DNA from: UBA7985 sp038141425
GTDB lineage: Bacteria; Pseudomonadota; Alphaproteobacteria; UBA7985
DNA length: 64,000 nucleotides
Assembly (NCBI GenBank): GCA_038141425.1
Contig: JAYQIC010000010.1
Coordinates: 620,001 to 684,000, forward strand
Reading direction: 5' to 3'
Positions 9,438 through 19,362 of the stretch are shown here, piece after piece. The notes below the pieces were generated by a model, which worked only from the letters and a program-made list of their open reading frames with translations, made no database searches and was not told where the DNA came from. How positions within the stretch are numbered: the first letter of the stretch is position 1; every line of letters begins with the position of its first letter. A program made the translations under genes and the position numbers.

Positions 9438-10792
9438 TTATCGGCGCCGGACTTCCTGCGGTTGGCAGAACAGCGACGCCCGCCGCGTGCGCAGGAAATT
9501 GCACATCGCCCAGGCGTAGTCCGGGCCGGGGAGCGGTCCGACCAGCAGCCGGATCACCGTGGTATCGCGGCCCAGACTGGTTTCCTCGGCCCTTAGCACT
9601 TCGCTCTGGTAGGCCGTTTGCAGCAGCTCGAAGACCCCGGGGGCGGTGGCTGCCACGCGCTCGTACAGCGCCGCGACCTCGTCTGCATCCTCACCACTGC
9701 CCAGCCAGAGAGCATAGACAGGCGCGCCCGGTGCAAGGCTTGGCAGCGTGTAAACCGGCGCTGGTCGCAGCACCGGAACCGGCGGCATCGGGAAATCCGG
9801 TTCAGGGTCTGCCGTCGCTGGATCTACGGCAGCGGAAGCCGTCTCAGTGGCGGCACCGACGGGGTCTCCGGCCAGCTCATCGACCATGGTTTGCAGGCTC
9901 GGGGTCGGATCGGGGATCGGGATCGGGTTCAGGTTCAGTTTCAGGCTCAAGCTCGGGCGTGGGTGCGGGTGCAGGTTCCGGCGCAGGCGATGGAGGTGGC
10001 TCGAACCGGGTTGCAATCTCGTCCGCCGTGCGGGTCAGCGCAGGCACGGACGGCAGTGCTGAGGCCTCGTCGTCGTCACTCGCCACCACCTCATCGGGTG
10101 CCACCAGCGGTCCCGGCGTTGTCGCCGCCTGAATCAGCAAATCCGGCAAGGCCTCGGCCGCAAGACCATGACCCGCCGCTGCGGCCCGCTGACACCATAT
10201 CGCCGCTTCGGCGACGTCCACCTCGACCCCGACGCCCTTCTCAAAGAACTGACACACAGCCCACTGGGCTTCGGGCAAGCCACCCAACCCGGCATCGTAA
10301 ATCAGCTCCAGCGCCCGCTGCGCATTCTGCTCCACGCCCTGCCCGTTGTAGTAGGCCAGCCCGAGGTTGAAGCTGGCGAAAGGCGTGACCCTGCTCAGCC
10401 GCTGCCTGCCACAGTGCCGCCGCGCGGGCGGGGTCATAATCAACACCCCGCCCTTCGGCGTACATCAGCGCAAGATTGGTCAGGGCCTCGGGCAGGCCGG
10501 AGCTGGCGTAGAGTTCCGCAGCGCGCAACTCGTTCCACTCCACCCCCTGCCCGGTCTCGTAGAGCAGCGCCATGGCGTATTCCGCCTGCGGGCGCTCATC
10601 GCTGTCGCTGGATATCAGTTCACGCCAGATCGCCACGGCCGCGGGCAGGTCTCCGGCATCCACGGCTTCAAGCCCGGCCTCATAGCTCTGCGCGCCGGCC
10701 GATGCCTGAAACAGCCCGAAGCAAAGCGCAATCACAGCCGCCTGGCAACAGAGCCAGACGACGGGAACCGCAGGCTCGAATGGGGGCTCCAA
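9438..10792 (-). CDS. Sel1-repeat protein with C-terminal SPOR-like domain (two frameshifts)
   Basis: Reconstructed as about 450 residues. An N-terminal signal sequence (AAVIALCFGLFQASAGA) suggests periplasmic export. Four or five Sel1/TPR-like repeats follow (AEYAMALLYETGQGVEW, ALTNLALMYAEGRGVDY, ASFNLGLAYYNGQGVEQ, AQWAVCQFFEKGVGVEV). Next come a Pro/Glu/Asp-rich linker and a C-terminal segment from APVYALWLGSGE to RRASLFCQPQ that looks like a SPOR peptidoglycan-binding domain. One surplus base in AAA 10379-10381 and one in GGGG 9912-9915 break the frame. The architecture suggests an envelope scaffold; the exact role is unknown. Confidence 0.75.
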
Positions 10793-11017
10793 CAGGGACT
10801 GAAGTGGGCATTCGACAGAAAGGAATGGATCAAGCCTCGCGCTGCGTTGCTCGGGCTTTGGCTATAATCAATTTATAAGAGTGTGACCATAAATTATTTC
10901 TCGTATTGAGGCTTTCGGGCGCAGGTGGTTCCGGACAGGACCGAATTCGGATAGACGCGAACGCTCAAGTCGTGTCTGTGCAGGACAGTATTTGCATTCC
11001 AAGGGCTTTCCCGACCT
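10793..11017. promoter_or_regulatory. Divergent intergenic region before the DMT transporter
   Basis: About 225 bp between two divergent genes. An AT-rich patch at 10860-10885 includes a perfect TATAAT at 10863-10868 (plus strand) and TTATAA/TTATAG on the minus strand, so it may hold back-to-back promoters. No good -35 box is clear at normal spacing. Confidence 0.35.
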
Positions 11018-11953
11018 ATGGCCACCCCTCTGAGCCTGACACCCCGAGCCTGGCTGCTGCTCATCTCCCTGTCGTTCCTGTGGGGGCTGTCGTTCCTGTT
11101 CTACGACATCGCGCTCGATGGTTTCGGGCCGCTGGCGGTGGTGCTGGGCCGGACCTCGATCTCGGCGCTGACTTTGCTGATCATCCTGCGCGCGATGCGG
11201 CTGCGGCTGCCGACCAGCCTTGCCGCCTGGGGGCAGCTGGCGGTTCTGGGGGTGCTCAACAACGCCCTGCCGTTTCTGCTGATTGCCACCGGGATGCTCC
11301 AGCCGGGCTTTCATGGCGGCATGGCCTCCATCTTTAACGCCACCGTTCCGCTGTTCACCGTGTTCATCGCCCACTTCTTTCTGGTCGATGAGCGCCTGAC
11401 CCCGGCCAAGCTGATCGGCATTCTCACCGGCATTGCCGGGGTCGCGGTGATGATGGCGCGCGATGCCTGGACCGGTGAGACCGGGCTGTTGCTTGGCGGA
11501 TCGCTGGTGCTGGGCGCGACCTTCTCCTACGGCGTTGCAGGGGTCTGGGCGCGGCGGTTGGCACGCCTCGAACCGTTGCAGGTCGCCACCGGGCAGCAGG
11601 TCGCGGCGACCTTCTGGGTGGTGCTGCCCGTCGCCCTGATCGACCAGCCCTGGACCTACAGCACGTCGGTGGGGCTGGACAGCTGGCTGGCGCTTATCGC
11701 TCTGGGGGTGCTGTCGACCGGGCTGGCCTACATCCTGTTCTTCCAGATCCTGCGGACGGCCGGCGCGACCAACGTGTCGCTGGTAACCCTGCTCATCCCC
11801 GTGTGGGCGATTTTGTTCAACGCCACCATTCGCGAAAACACGCTCGCGTTCTGGCAGACCATCACGCTGGCGCAATGGGTCGGGATCGCGCTGATCTTCC
11901 TCGGGCTGGCGGTCGTCAACGGCTGGCTACCCCGCCGTAAATCCGCGTCCTAG
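11018..11953 (+). CDS. EamA/DMT-family transporter
   Basis: An inner-membrane protein of 311 residues with about ten hydrophobic segments in two repeated EamA halves. Motifs include SFLWGLSFLFYDIA at the start, PLFTVFIAHFFLVDERL at the end of the first half, and LIPVWAILFNATIRENTL in the second. The last segment ends in a basic tail (PRRKSAS). Family members export amino acids or other small metabolites; the substrate cannot be read from sequence. It stands alone, 130 nt before soxB, and is unbroken. Confidence 0.88.
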   Translation: MATPLSLTPRAWLLLISLSFLWGLSFLFYDIALDGFGPLAVVLGRTSISALTLLIILRAMRLRLPTSLAAWGQLAVLGVLNNALPFLLIATGMLQPGFHGGMASIFNATVPLFTVFIAHFFLVDERLTPAKLIGILTGIAGVAVMMARDAWTGETGLLLGGSLVLGATFSYGVAGVWARRLARLEPLQVATGQQVAATFWVVLPVALIDQPWTYSTSVGLDSWLALIALGVLSTGLAYILFFQILRTAGATNVSLVTLLIPVWAILFNATIRENTLAFWQTITLAQWVGIALIFLGLAVVNGWLPRRKSAS

Positions 11954-12082
11954 CCGGGTCTCTGCCCCCAGTTCCGAGGAAGCGGATCGGAATGGCGCGA
12001 CCACGTCGCTGATTGACGAAAGCGACGGGTTGGGGCTGTTTAGTTTCGAACACATAAACCGGGCGCAGGGAAAGGCGTGACC

Positions 12083-13340
12083 ATGGCTGATCGATACGGG
12101 TTCTGGCGACTGCTGGCCGAGGGCTTGCGGGGACACACCGGCTGGAAGCCTGCCTGGCGCGACCCCGAACCCAAGGCCGAATACGACGTTATCATCATCG
12201 GCGGCGGCGGCCATGGTCTGGCCACGGCCTATTACCTCGCCAAGAACCACGGCATCACCAACGTCGCCGTGCTCGAAAAAGGGTATCTGGGCGGGGGTAA
12301 CGTCGGCCGCAACACAACCATCGTGCGCTCGAACTACCTGCACACCGGCAACGTGCTGTTCTACGAAAAATCGCTGCAGCTGTGGGAAGGGCTGTCCAAC
12401 GATCTGGGCTACAACGTGATGTTCTCGCCGCGCTCGATCATCAACGTCTTCCACAGCGACTCAGCGCGCGACGCCGACACCCGGCGCGGCAATCAGATGA
12501 TCCTGCACGGGGCCGATGCCGTTCTGCTCGATCGCGAAGGCATCCGCCGCGAAGCGCCGCTGGTGGATGTCGATAACCCGCGCTTCCCGGTTTACGGTGG
12601 CCTCAAGCAGACGCGCGCCGGCTCGGCCCGTCACGATGCGGTCGCCTGGGGCTTTGCGCGGGGCGCGGACCGGCGCGGGGTCGACCTGATCCAGAACTGC
12701 GAAGTGACCGGCATCGACGTGCGCAACGGCCGCGTGGTCGGCGTCCAGACCAACCGCGGCCCGATCCGTGCGAAGAAGGTCGGCATGGCCGTCGCCGGCA
12801 ACACCTCGCGCGTGGGCAAGCTGGCCGGGCTGCGCCTGCCCATCGAAAGCCACGTGCTGCAGGCCTTTGTCTCCGAGGGCCTCAAGCCCATGCTCCACAA
12901 CGTCATCACATTCGGCGCGGGGCATTTCTACATCTCGCAGTCCGACAAGGGCGGACTGGTCTTCGGCGCCTCGCTCGACGGCTACAACTCCTACGCCCAG
13001 CGCGGCAACCTACCCCGGGTCGAGCACGTGATGGAGGCGGCGGTCTCCTTCGTGCCAGCGGTCTCCAAGGTCCGCATGCTGCGCAGCTGGGGCGGGATCA
13101 TGGACATGAGCCCCCGATGGCTCGCCGATCATCGACAAAACGCCGATCGAGGGCCTCTACCTCAACGCGGGCTGGTGTTACGGCGGCTTCAAGGCCACGC
13201 CGGGCTCGGGCTGGTGCTTCAGTCATCTGATCGCCAACGACAGCCCCACCCATCATATCGAGCAGATGCGCCTGGACCGGTTCGAAACCGGCTATGTCAT
13301 CGACGAGCTGGGCGCCGGCGCCCAGCACAACCTGCATTAA
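12083..13340 (+). CDS. soxB: Sarcosine oxidase beta subunit (one frameshift)
   Basis: Flavin-binding catalytic subunit of heterotetrameric sarcosine oxidase, which oxidises sarcosine to glycine. It starts at ATG 12083 (an in-frame GTG lies at 12077). The FAD-binding motif VIIIGGGGHGLATAYYLA begins near residue 34. A surplus C in CCCCC 13111-13115 breaks the frame after WGGIMDMSP; without it the protein continues DGSPIIDKTPIEGLY and ends GAGAQHNLH at 13340, giving about 418 residues, the standard length. First gene of the soxBDAG operon. Confidence 0.94.
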
Positions 13341-13358
13341 GTTAGGAGAGGTCAGAAC

Positions 13359-13691
13359 ATGCTGATCCCCTGCCCGCACTGCGGTCTCCGCCCATCCGAA
13401 GAGTTCGTGCCCAAGGGGCTGGCCGAAGCGCCGCGCCCTGCGCTGGGTGGCCGCGCCAAGCCCGACGGACCGGCCTGGCAGAACTATCTGCACCTGCGCG
13501 ACAACGTCGCCGACCACAGCCACGAGTACTTCCACCACGCGCTGGGGTGCCGGTCGTGGATCGTGGTCCACCGCCACACCCTGACCCACGAGGTTACGGG
13601 CGCGACCATGGCCGCGGACTTCTGGAAAGCCGAGCAGCCCGCCAAGGACGCAAAATCCTCGGCCGCAGAGACGGCGGAGGACGGCCAATGA
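13359..13691 (+). CDS. soxD: Sarcosine oxidase delta subunit
   Basis: Small zinc-binding subunit of heterotetrameric sarcosine oxidase, 110 residues. It opens MLIPCPHCGLRPSEEF with a CxxC pair, and DHSHEYFHHALGCRSW supplies the remaining His/Cys ligands. The C-terminal 20 residues are Ala/Lys/Glu-rich and slightly longer than usual. It follows soxB by 18 nt with an AGGAG-type site before the ATG, and its stop overlaps the soxA start as ATGA. Intact. Confidence 0.93.
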   Translation: MLIPCPHCGLRPSEEFVPKGLAEAPRPALGGRAKPDGPAWQNYLHLRDNVADHSHEYFHHALGCRSWIVVHRHTLTHEVTGATMAADFWKAEQPAKDAKSSAAETAEDGQ

Positions 13692-16664
13692 CCGCGAGCC
13701 TGCCCCAGCCGATGCGCCTGCGCGAAGGCGGCCTGATCAACCGCAACCGGCCGCTGACCTTCACCTTCGACCGCCGCGTGTATCAGGGCTACGAAGGCGA
13801 CAGCCTCGCTTCCGCCCTGCTCGCCAGCGGGGTCAAGCTGTTCGGCCGTTCGTTCAAATACCATCGCCCGCGCGGCGTGTTCTCTGCCGGGCCGGAAGAG
13901 CCCAGCGCGCTGGTCGAGATCGATCAGGGCAAGGCCGAGCGCGACCCCAACCACCGCGCGCCCATGGTTGAACTGTACGAAGGCCTTGAAACCTTCTCGC
14001 AGAACCACATCGGCCCGCTGGGGCTCGACCTGATGGAGGCCAACGACCTCATCAGCCGCTTCCTGCCGGCCGGGTTCTACTACAAGACCTTTTTCTTCGG
14101 CGGGTTGCAGGCCTGGTACCGCTTCTACGAGCCGATCATCCGGCGCGCAGCCGGTCTGGGTCGGCCCCCGATGGAGGCTGATCCGCACCACTACGACAAG
14201 ATCTACACCTTCGCTGATACGCTGGTGGTCGGCGGCGGGATCGCCGGGCTGACCACCGCGCTGTCGCTGGCACGCGCCGGGCAGTCGGTGCTGGTCTGCG
14301 ACGAGCGCGACCGCGTCGGCGGGGCTGCGCTGTGGCAGGGCGAGCGCTTCGACGGGCAGTCGGGCGCGGCCTATGTCGACCATCTGGTTGCCGAGATCGA
14401 GGCGGCCGGCGGCCGGGTGCTGCCCCGCACCACCGTGTTCGGGGTCTATGACGGCGGCACCTACGGCGCGCTGGAGCGCTGCCACGACCACCTCGCCAAG
14501 GCCGATCGACCCGCCCACACCGCACGCATGAAATACCACCGGATCCAGGCCGACCGGGTCGTCTACGCCACCGGCGCGATCGAGCGTTCCGTGGGATTCA
14601 TGGGCAATGACCGCCCCGGGGTGATGCTCGCCGGTGCCGGCCACGCCTACCTCGGGCGCTACGGCGTGCGCGTCGGCCAGCAGCCGACGATTTTCACCAC
14701 CAACGACGGCGGCTACGCCGTTGCTGCAGCGCTCGCGGCCACAGGGGCCGACGTGACCCTGCTCGACGCACGGGCGGATTCACGGCTGGAGGCCGAAGGC
14801 GTCCGCGTGCTGCGCGGGGTCCACGCGACCAAGGCCCACGGCCGCATGGGGCTGCACCGCGTCGACTACGGCGGTGCGCAGAGCGGCAGCCTGACCACCG
14901 ATGCGCTGCTGGTCTCCGGCGGCTGGAACCCGGCCGTGCACCTGACCTCGCACACCAACGACCGTCGCCAGTCCAAGCCGGTCTACGACGCCGACCTCCG
15001 CGCCTTCCTGCCGCCCGAGCTGGTGGACAGTGAAGCCGCCGCCGGATCGGTGACCGGCGCGCTCAGCACCGCCGACTGTCTTGCCTCGGCCGCTGCCGCA
15101 GCGGCTGAAATTCGGCGGCGCCGCGCTGGATATGCCTGCGGTCGATCAAGCCGTCGCGGTCTCTGCACCGATGGAGCTGTGGGCCGTACCGGGTGCTGGC
15201 AAAGCCGCCTTCCTCGATCTGCAGAACGATGCCACGGTCAAAGACGTCGGCCTCGCCGCGCAGGAAGGCTTCCGCTCGGTCGAGCACATGAAGCGCTACA
15301 CCACGCTGGGCATGGCCACGGACCAGGGCAAGACCTCCAACGTCAACGGCCTCGCCCTGCTCGCCGCCGCCACCGGTCGCGAGATCAGCGCAGTCGGCAC
15401 CACCACCTTCCGCCCACCCTACACGCCCGTGCCCATGGGCGCTTTCGCGGGGCACCATCGCCAGCGCGACTACGAGCCCTTCCGCTACTCCCCGGTCTAT
15501 GACTGGGCCGAGGCCAACGGCGCGACCTTCGTCGAAGCCGGGCTGTGGATGCGCCCGAGCTGGTACGCCAAGGCAGGCGAAACCGACTGGTTGGAAAGCG
15601 CCGTCCGTGAAACCCGCGCGACCCGTGACCAGCTGGGCATCACCGATGTGTCCACGCTGGGCAAGATCGACATTCAGGGCCCCGATGCGGCCGAGTTCCT
15701 CAACCGGCTCTACACCAATGGCTGGAAGAGCCTGCCGGTGGGCAAGGCGCGCTATGGCCTGATGCTGCGCGAAGACGGCTTCGTGTTCGACGATGGTACG
15801 ACCTCCCGCCTCGCCGAGGATCATTTCTACATGACCACGACCACGGCCAAGGCGGCGGCGGTCATGGCGCATATGGAGTTCGTCCACCAGTCGGCCTGGC
15901 CGGACCTGCAGGTCGCCTTTGCCTCCGTCACCGATCAATGGGGCGGGCTGGCGCTCGCAGGACCGAAGTCACGCGACTGTCTGGCCGCGCTGTTCCCCGA
16001 GCTCGATGTCAGCAACGACGGCATGCCGTTCATGGGCGTGATCGAAACCACGTGGAAGGGCCATGCCGCCCGTCTGTTCCGCATCTCCTTCTCCGGCGAG
16101 CTGGCCTATGAAGTCGCGGTGCCTGCGGATGTCTTCGACGCCTTCTGGCGCGAGGCCATGGCGGTCGGGGCGCAATGGGATATCACGCCCTACGGTCTGG
16201 AGGCCCTCAACATCCTGCGGATCGAGAAGGGACACGTCACCGGTGGCGAGCTCGATGGCCGGGTTTCCATGGACGACGTAGGCCTCGGTAAGATGGTCTC
16301 GACCAAGAAGGACTTCGTGGGCAAGGCCTTGTCCGGGCGGACAGCCTTCACCGACCCCGACCGGGTGAAGATGATCGGCCTCGTCGCCACCCAGGCCGAC
16401 GAGCGCATCATCGGCGGCGGTATTGTTTTCGACAGCAAGGACGGCCCATTCGACCACACCACCATGCTCGGCTACGTGACCTCGGTTGCCGCCTTCTCCC
16501 CGCTCAAGGACCGGTCGATCGCGCTGGCCTTCATCAAGAACGCGGCGGACTATCACGGCAAGACGCTCTACGTCGTCTCCCACGTCCACAACCGGGCGAT
16601 AATCGAAGTCACGGCCGAAAGCCCGCACTTCTATGACCCGAAGAACGAGAAGGTGACCGGATGA
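13688..16664 (+). CDS. soxA: Sarcosine oxidase alpha subunit (one frameshift)
   Basis: Largest subunit of sarcosine oxidase. An N-terminal 2Fe-2S-ferredoxin-like domain (with FGRSFKYHRPRGVFSAG) is followed by a dinucleotide-binding domain (VVGGGIAGLTTALSLA near residue 180) and, in the C-terminal 400 residues, a glycine-cleavage-T-like folate domain that makes 5,10-methylene-THF. A surplus A in AAA 15108-15110 interrupts the frame; correcting it joins AAAAAE to FGGAALDMPAVDQ and gives about 991 residues. It overlaps soxD and soxG by 4 nt each. Confidence 0.94.
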
Positions 16665-17262
16665 TGATGGACCAATCGGTGATGAGCAGCCCGCTGGGGC
16701 CACGCTGGACCCCGGCCACCACGGCACGGTCGCGACCGGCGATGACGGTAGCGCAGAGGCTGGAATCCGGGCCCTGCACGCGCCCGGCCTGCTGGTGGTT
16801 GAAATCGCCGCCCTGCCTGGCAAGGGCAAGGCCATGCGCGCGGCAGTGAAAAAAGGCCTGAAGCTCGATCTGGGCGACGGCAGCCCTGCGGCGTCCCTGC
16901 CCAACGCGGTGTGCAGTGGTCCGGACCGCTACCTGCTCACCGGCTTCGATCTGGCGGCGGTGACGGCGGCCGTCGGTGATCTGGGGCTGGCGGTGGACCA
17001 GTCCTCGGGCCGGGTGCGGCTGTCGATCGACGGGACGGACGTGCCGGGCCTGCTGGCCAAGAGCTGCCCGCTGGATCTGGCCAAGTGGCCCGTGGGTATG
17101 AGCCAGGCCAGCCACTTCCTGCACATCGGCTGTACGTGGTACCGACGCAGCGAAACCGGCTTCGACCTCTATATCGGGCGGTCGTTCGCGCGCTCGGCGG
17201 CCGAATGGCTGATCGCGTCCGCGGCAGAATTCGGCGTCGAGATTCTCGCCCCCAACACCTGA
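16661..17262 (+). CDS. soxG: Sarcosine oxidase gamma subunit (one frameshift)
   Basis: Last gene of soxBDAG; the gamma subunit completes the heterotetramer. ATG 16661 overlaps the soxA stop. A G is missing in GGGG 16696-16699; restoring it continues as ATLDPGHHGTVATGDDG and reaches the clear SoxG region VEIAALPGKGKAMRAAV, YLLTGFDLAAV and GMSQASHFLHIGCTWYRR. Corrected length is about 200 residues, as expected. The ending SAAEFGVEILAPNT is complete. Confidence 0.88.
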
Positions 17263-17287
17263 TAGCTTTCTTATTGTCGGGTCGGCG

Positions 17288-17312
17288 GCGAGGCCTTTGG
17301 ATCAGGCCTCGC
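17288..17312. terminator. Hairpin between convergent soxG and sulfotransferase genes
   Basis: A perfect 9-bp inverted repeat, GCGAGGCCT and AGGCCTCGC, with a 7-nt loop. It overlaps the sulfotransferase stop codon. No T-run follows on either strand, so it is only a possible terminator or an RNA-stabilising stem. Confidence 0.4.
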
Positions 17313-18306
17313 CCGTCTCGCCATCCCCTTCGATGACACCCTCTTCCTCGGCAGCCTCGGCCTCCTGCGCCAGACGCGCGGCTTCGGCTTCGTCGGCGCT
17401 GAGCACCCGCACAGTTTCCGGCTCGTACCCGAAGACCACCATGGCCTGCGCACAGGCCTGCTCGACCGACTGGATCTGGCCCAGGCTCAGGCCGCCGTCG
17501 CGCCACTGGCCGACCTGACCGGAACGGAAGAAGGGCTTTTCTTCTGAGTGCGCACCGCCGAAGCCGTCTTCCTTCTCGGCCTCAGCCAGTTTTTCGAAGG
17601 TCGTTGCTTCCAGCGCCTTGTCGAGCTGACCAAAGTCCAGCCGCAGGTTCATGAAGGCGATGATCCGCATGAACTCCTTGCGCGGGTTCTCGATCAGGTC
17701 CTCGTAACGCACGAACAGGCGCGGCATCGACGGCCGCGACAGCCACGACAGCACGTTGCGGGTCCAGGAGCCGATCGGCTGCGGGGTCGTCCCTTTGGAG
17801 AGCAGGGCAAACTGCGGCTGCGCCATATTGGCAATGGCGGCATCGATCGGGATTTCCATATCCGCAGCCGTGGAGATCGCGATATCGCGCGGGTCGCGCA
17901 CGATGACAATGGCGGCTCGGGAGAAGTGCGGCAGGAAGGTCGGCTGCCCGCCCCAGTCGGTCTGCAGCAAGTGCGAGCGCATCACCAGATCGTTCTTGGA
18001 CGACCGGCAGGCGCGGATCAGGAACTCCGTACGCTTTTCACCGATGTCGGCCGGCTTGAGCTTGGAGACCTCTTCACGCATCAGGCGTTCGAAGAGAAAG
18101 GCGCTGCTGTCGTGGCTGAAAGCGCGGCCCATGGCCTGCAGGTCGATGGCGTCCTTCTCGGCCATGTAGGTGTAAAGGAAGGCACGAACCCAGGCATTGC
18201 CCGAGCGCGGGTAGGACTGAATCCAGGTAATGCGGGCGTCGGGGAGTTTTTCCTTGGCAAAGGGGTTCTTCGCACCCGCGACCGGGGTTTTCTTTTCTTC
18301 AGCCAT
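17302..18306 (-). CDS. PAPS-dependent sulfotransferase family protein
   Basis: An intact product of 334 residues. The 5'-phosphosulfate-binding loop appears as SYPRSGNAWVRAFL near residue 30 (usual form SYPKSGTTW), and the 3'-phosphate-binding element as IVIVRDPRDIAIS near residue 130. VRYEDLIENPRKEF is another family hallmark. The last 30 residues are an unusual Ala/Glu-rich acidic tail. The acceptor substrate is unknown. It is convergent with soxG and 41 nt upstream of the SDR gene on the same strand, so the two may be co-transcribed. Confidence 0.85.
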   Translation of the reverse strand: MAEEKKTPVAGAKNPFAKEKLPDARITWIQSYPRSGNAWVRAFLYTYMAEKDAIDLQAMGRAFSHDSSAFLFERLMREEVSKLKPADIGEKRTEFLIRACRSSKNDLVMRSHLLQTDWGGQPTFLPHFSRAAIVIVRDPRDIAISTAADMEIPIDAAIANMAQPQFALLSKGTTPQPIGSWTRNVLSWLSRPSMPRLFVRYEDLIENPRKEFMRIIAFMNLRLDFGQLDKALEATTFEKLAEAEKEDGFGGAHSEEKPFFRSGQVGQWRDGGLSLGQIQSVEQACAQAMVVFGYEPETVRVLSADEAEAARLAQEAEAAEEEGVIEGDGETGEA

Positions 18307-18347
18307 GTCGGTTCAGCCTTTGGATTGGGGTATGTCGGTGATCGGGT

Positions 18348-19132
18348 TCAGAGCGTGCCGGGGTAGCCGCCGCCGTCGACGACCAGATTCTGCCCGGTGA
18401 TATAGCCTGCCCGGGCGGAGCAGAAAAAGGCGCAGGCGTGGCCAAATTCCTCAGCCGTGCCAAAGCGCTTCGCGGGGTTGCGCGCCGCGCCGGCGTCCCA
18501 GGCCTCCTGAAAGTCCAGCCCTTGGGTATCGGCCACGTGCTGGTAGTTCTGCACAAGGCGATCGGTTTCGTGCTGCCCAGGGAGCAGGTTGTTGATGGTG
18601 ATATCGTGATGCGCCACCTGCCGCGCAAGCCCGGCGACGAAGCCGGTCAGGCCCGTGCGCGCGGCGTTGGACAGGCCCAGGTGCGGGATCGGCGCCTTGA
18701 CCGAGGCGGAGGTGATGTTGACCACCCGGCCGAAGCCGCGCTCGATCATGCCGTCGATGACCAACTGGATCATGGCAACGGGGGTATAGAGGTTGGCGTT
18801 GAGCGCGGTCATCCACGTGTCCTGCGACCAGTCGCGGAAGTCACCCGGCGGCGGGCCGCCAGCATTATTGACGAGGATGTCGGGGGCCGGTGCAGCGTCG
18901 AGTATGGCGGCGCGCCCGGCTTCGGTGGTGACGTCTGCGGAGATGGCGACCACACTCACTCCGTTGCCGGCAACCGCTCTCACCTTCGCTTCGGCTTGGG
19001 CGAGGCGATCGGCGTCGCGGCCGTTGAGAACGAGGCTTACACCTTCCTCGGCGAGCGCCAGCGCGCAGCCCAGACCCAGCCCCGCGGAGGAGGCACAAAC
19101 GATGGCGGTTTTCCCTGTATTCCAAGGTCCAT
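18348..19132 (-). CDS. Short-chain dehydrogenase/reductase with altered active site (one frameshift)
   Basis: A Rossmann-fold oxidoreductase of about 261 residues after correction. From ATG 19132, one T is missing from TTTT 19109-19112; repairing it gives the cofactor motif ASSAGLGLGCALALAEEG. NNAGG, NITSASVK and a C-terminal GQNLVVDGGGYPGTL are typical. At the place of the catalytic Tyr-x-x-x-Lys the sequence reads LSNAARTGLTG, so Tyr and Lys are replaced by Ser and Arg. I recall a subgroup of bacterial SDRs with this LSN..R pattern, so it may be functional with a different mechanism. Substrate unknown. Confidence 0.82.
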
Positions 19133-19218
19133 GGCAGCCCGAACTCCCTAAGCTAGTGGTTCTTGGGCTGTCATAGGCGGGCGGGGTCGGTTTGTCACGT
19201 GGAGGCTGTCAGGCCGTA

Positions 19219-19362
19219 TGTCACCCTGAGCCGTATCGGCTGTCACCATGAGCTTGTCAAAGGGGTCATCAGGAAGCGCGCAGGCCGTTCTTCTACGGCT
19301 CGCTGCGCTAACAATCAGGATGACAAGTTCATTGCTGTCACCCTGAGCTTGTCTAAAGGGTC
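19219..19362. repeat. Interspersed short repeats of CCCTGAGCTTGTC type
   Basis: Three related units: a partial one at 19220-19231, and 27-nt units at 19241-19267 and 19336-19362, each built on TGTCACC.TGAGCTTGTC.AAGGG. This motif (complement CCCTTTGACAAGCTCAGG) is a common REP-like intergenic element in alphaproteobacterial genomes. The last unit reaches the stop codon of the disrupted surface-layer gene. Confidence 0.6.

Noticed and set aside
10868..11875. 335-codon open frame opposite the first DMT transporter
   Set aside because: The plus-strand transporter has proper helices and motifs; the antisense product is Gln/Gly/Arg-rich with no domain.
13484..14644. 386-codon open frame opposite soxA/soxD
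   Set aside because: Shadow of the sarcosine oxidase operon, without its own ribosome site or motifs.
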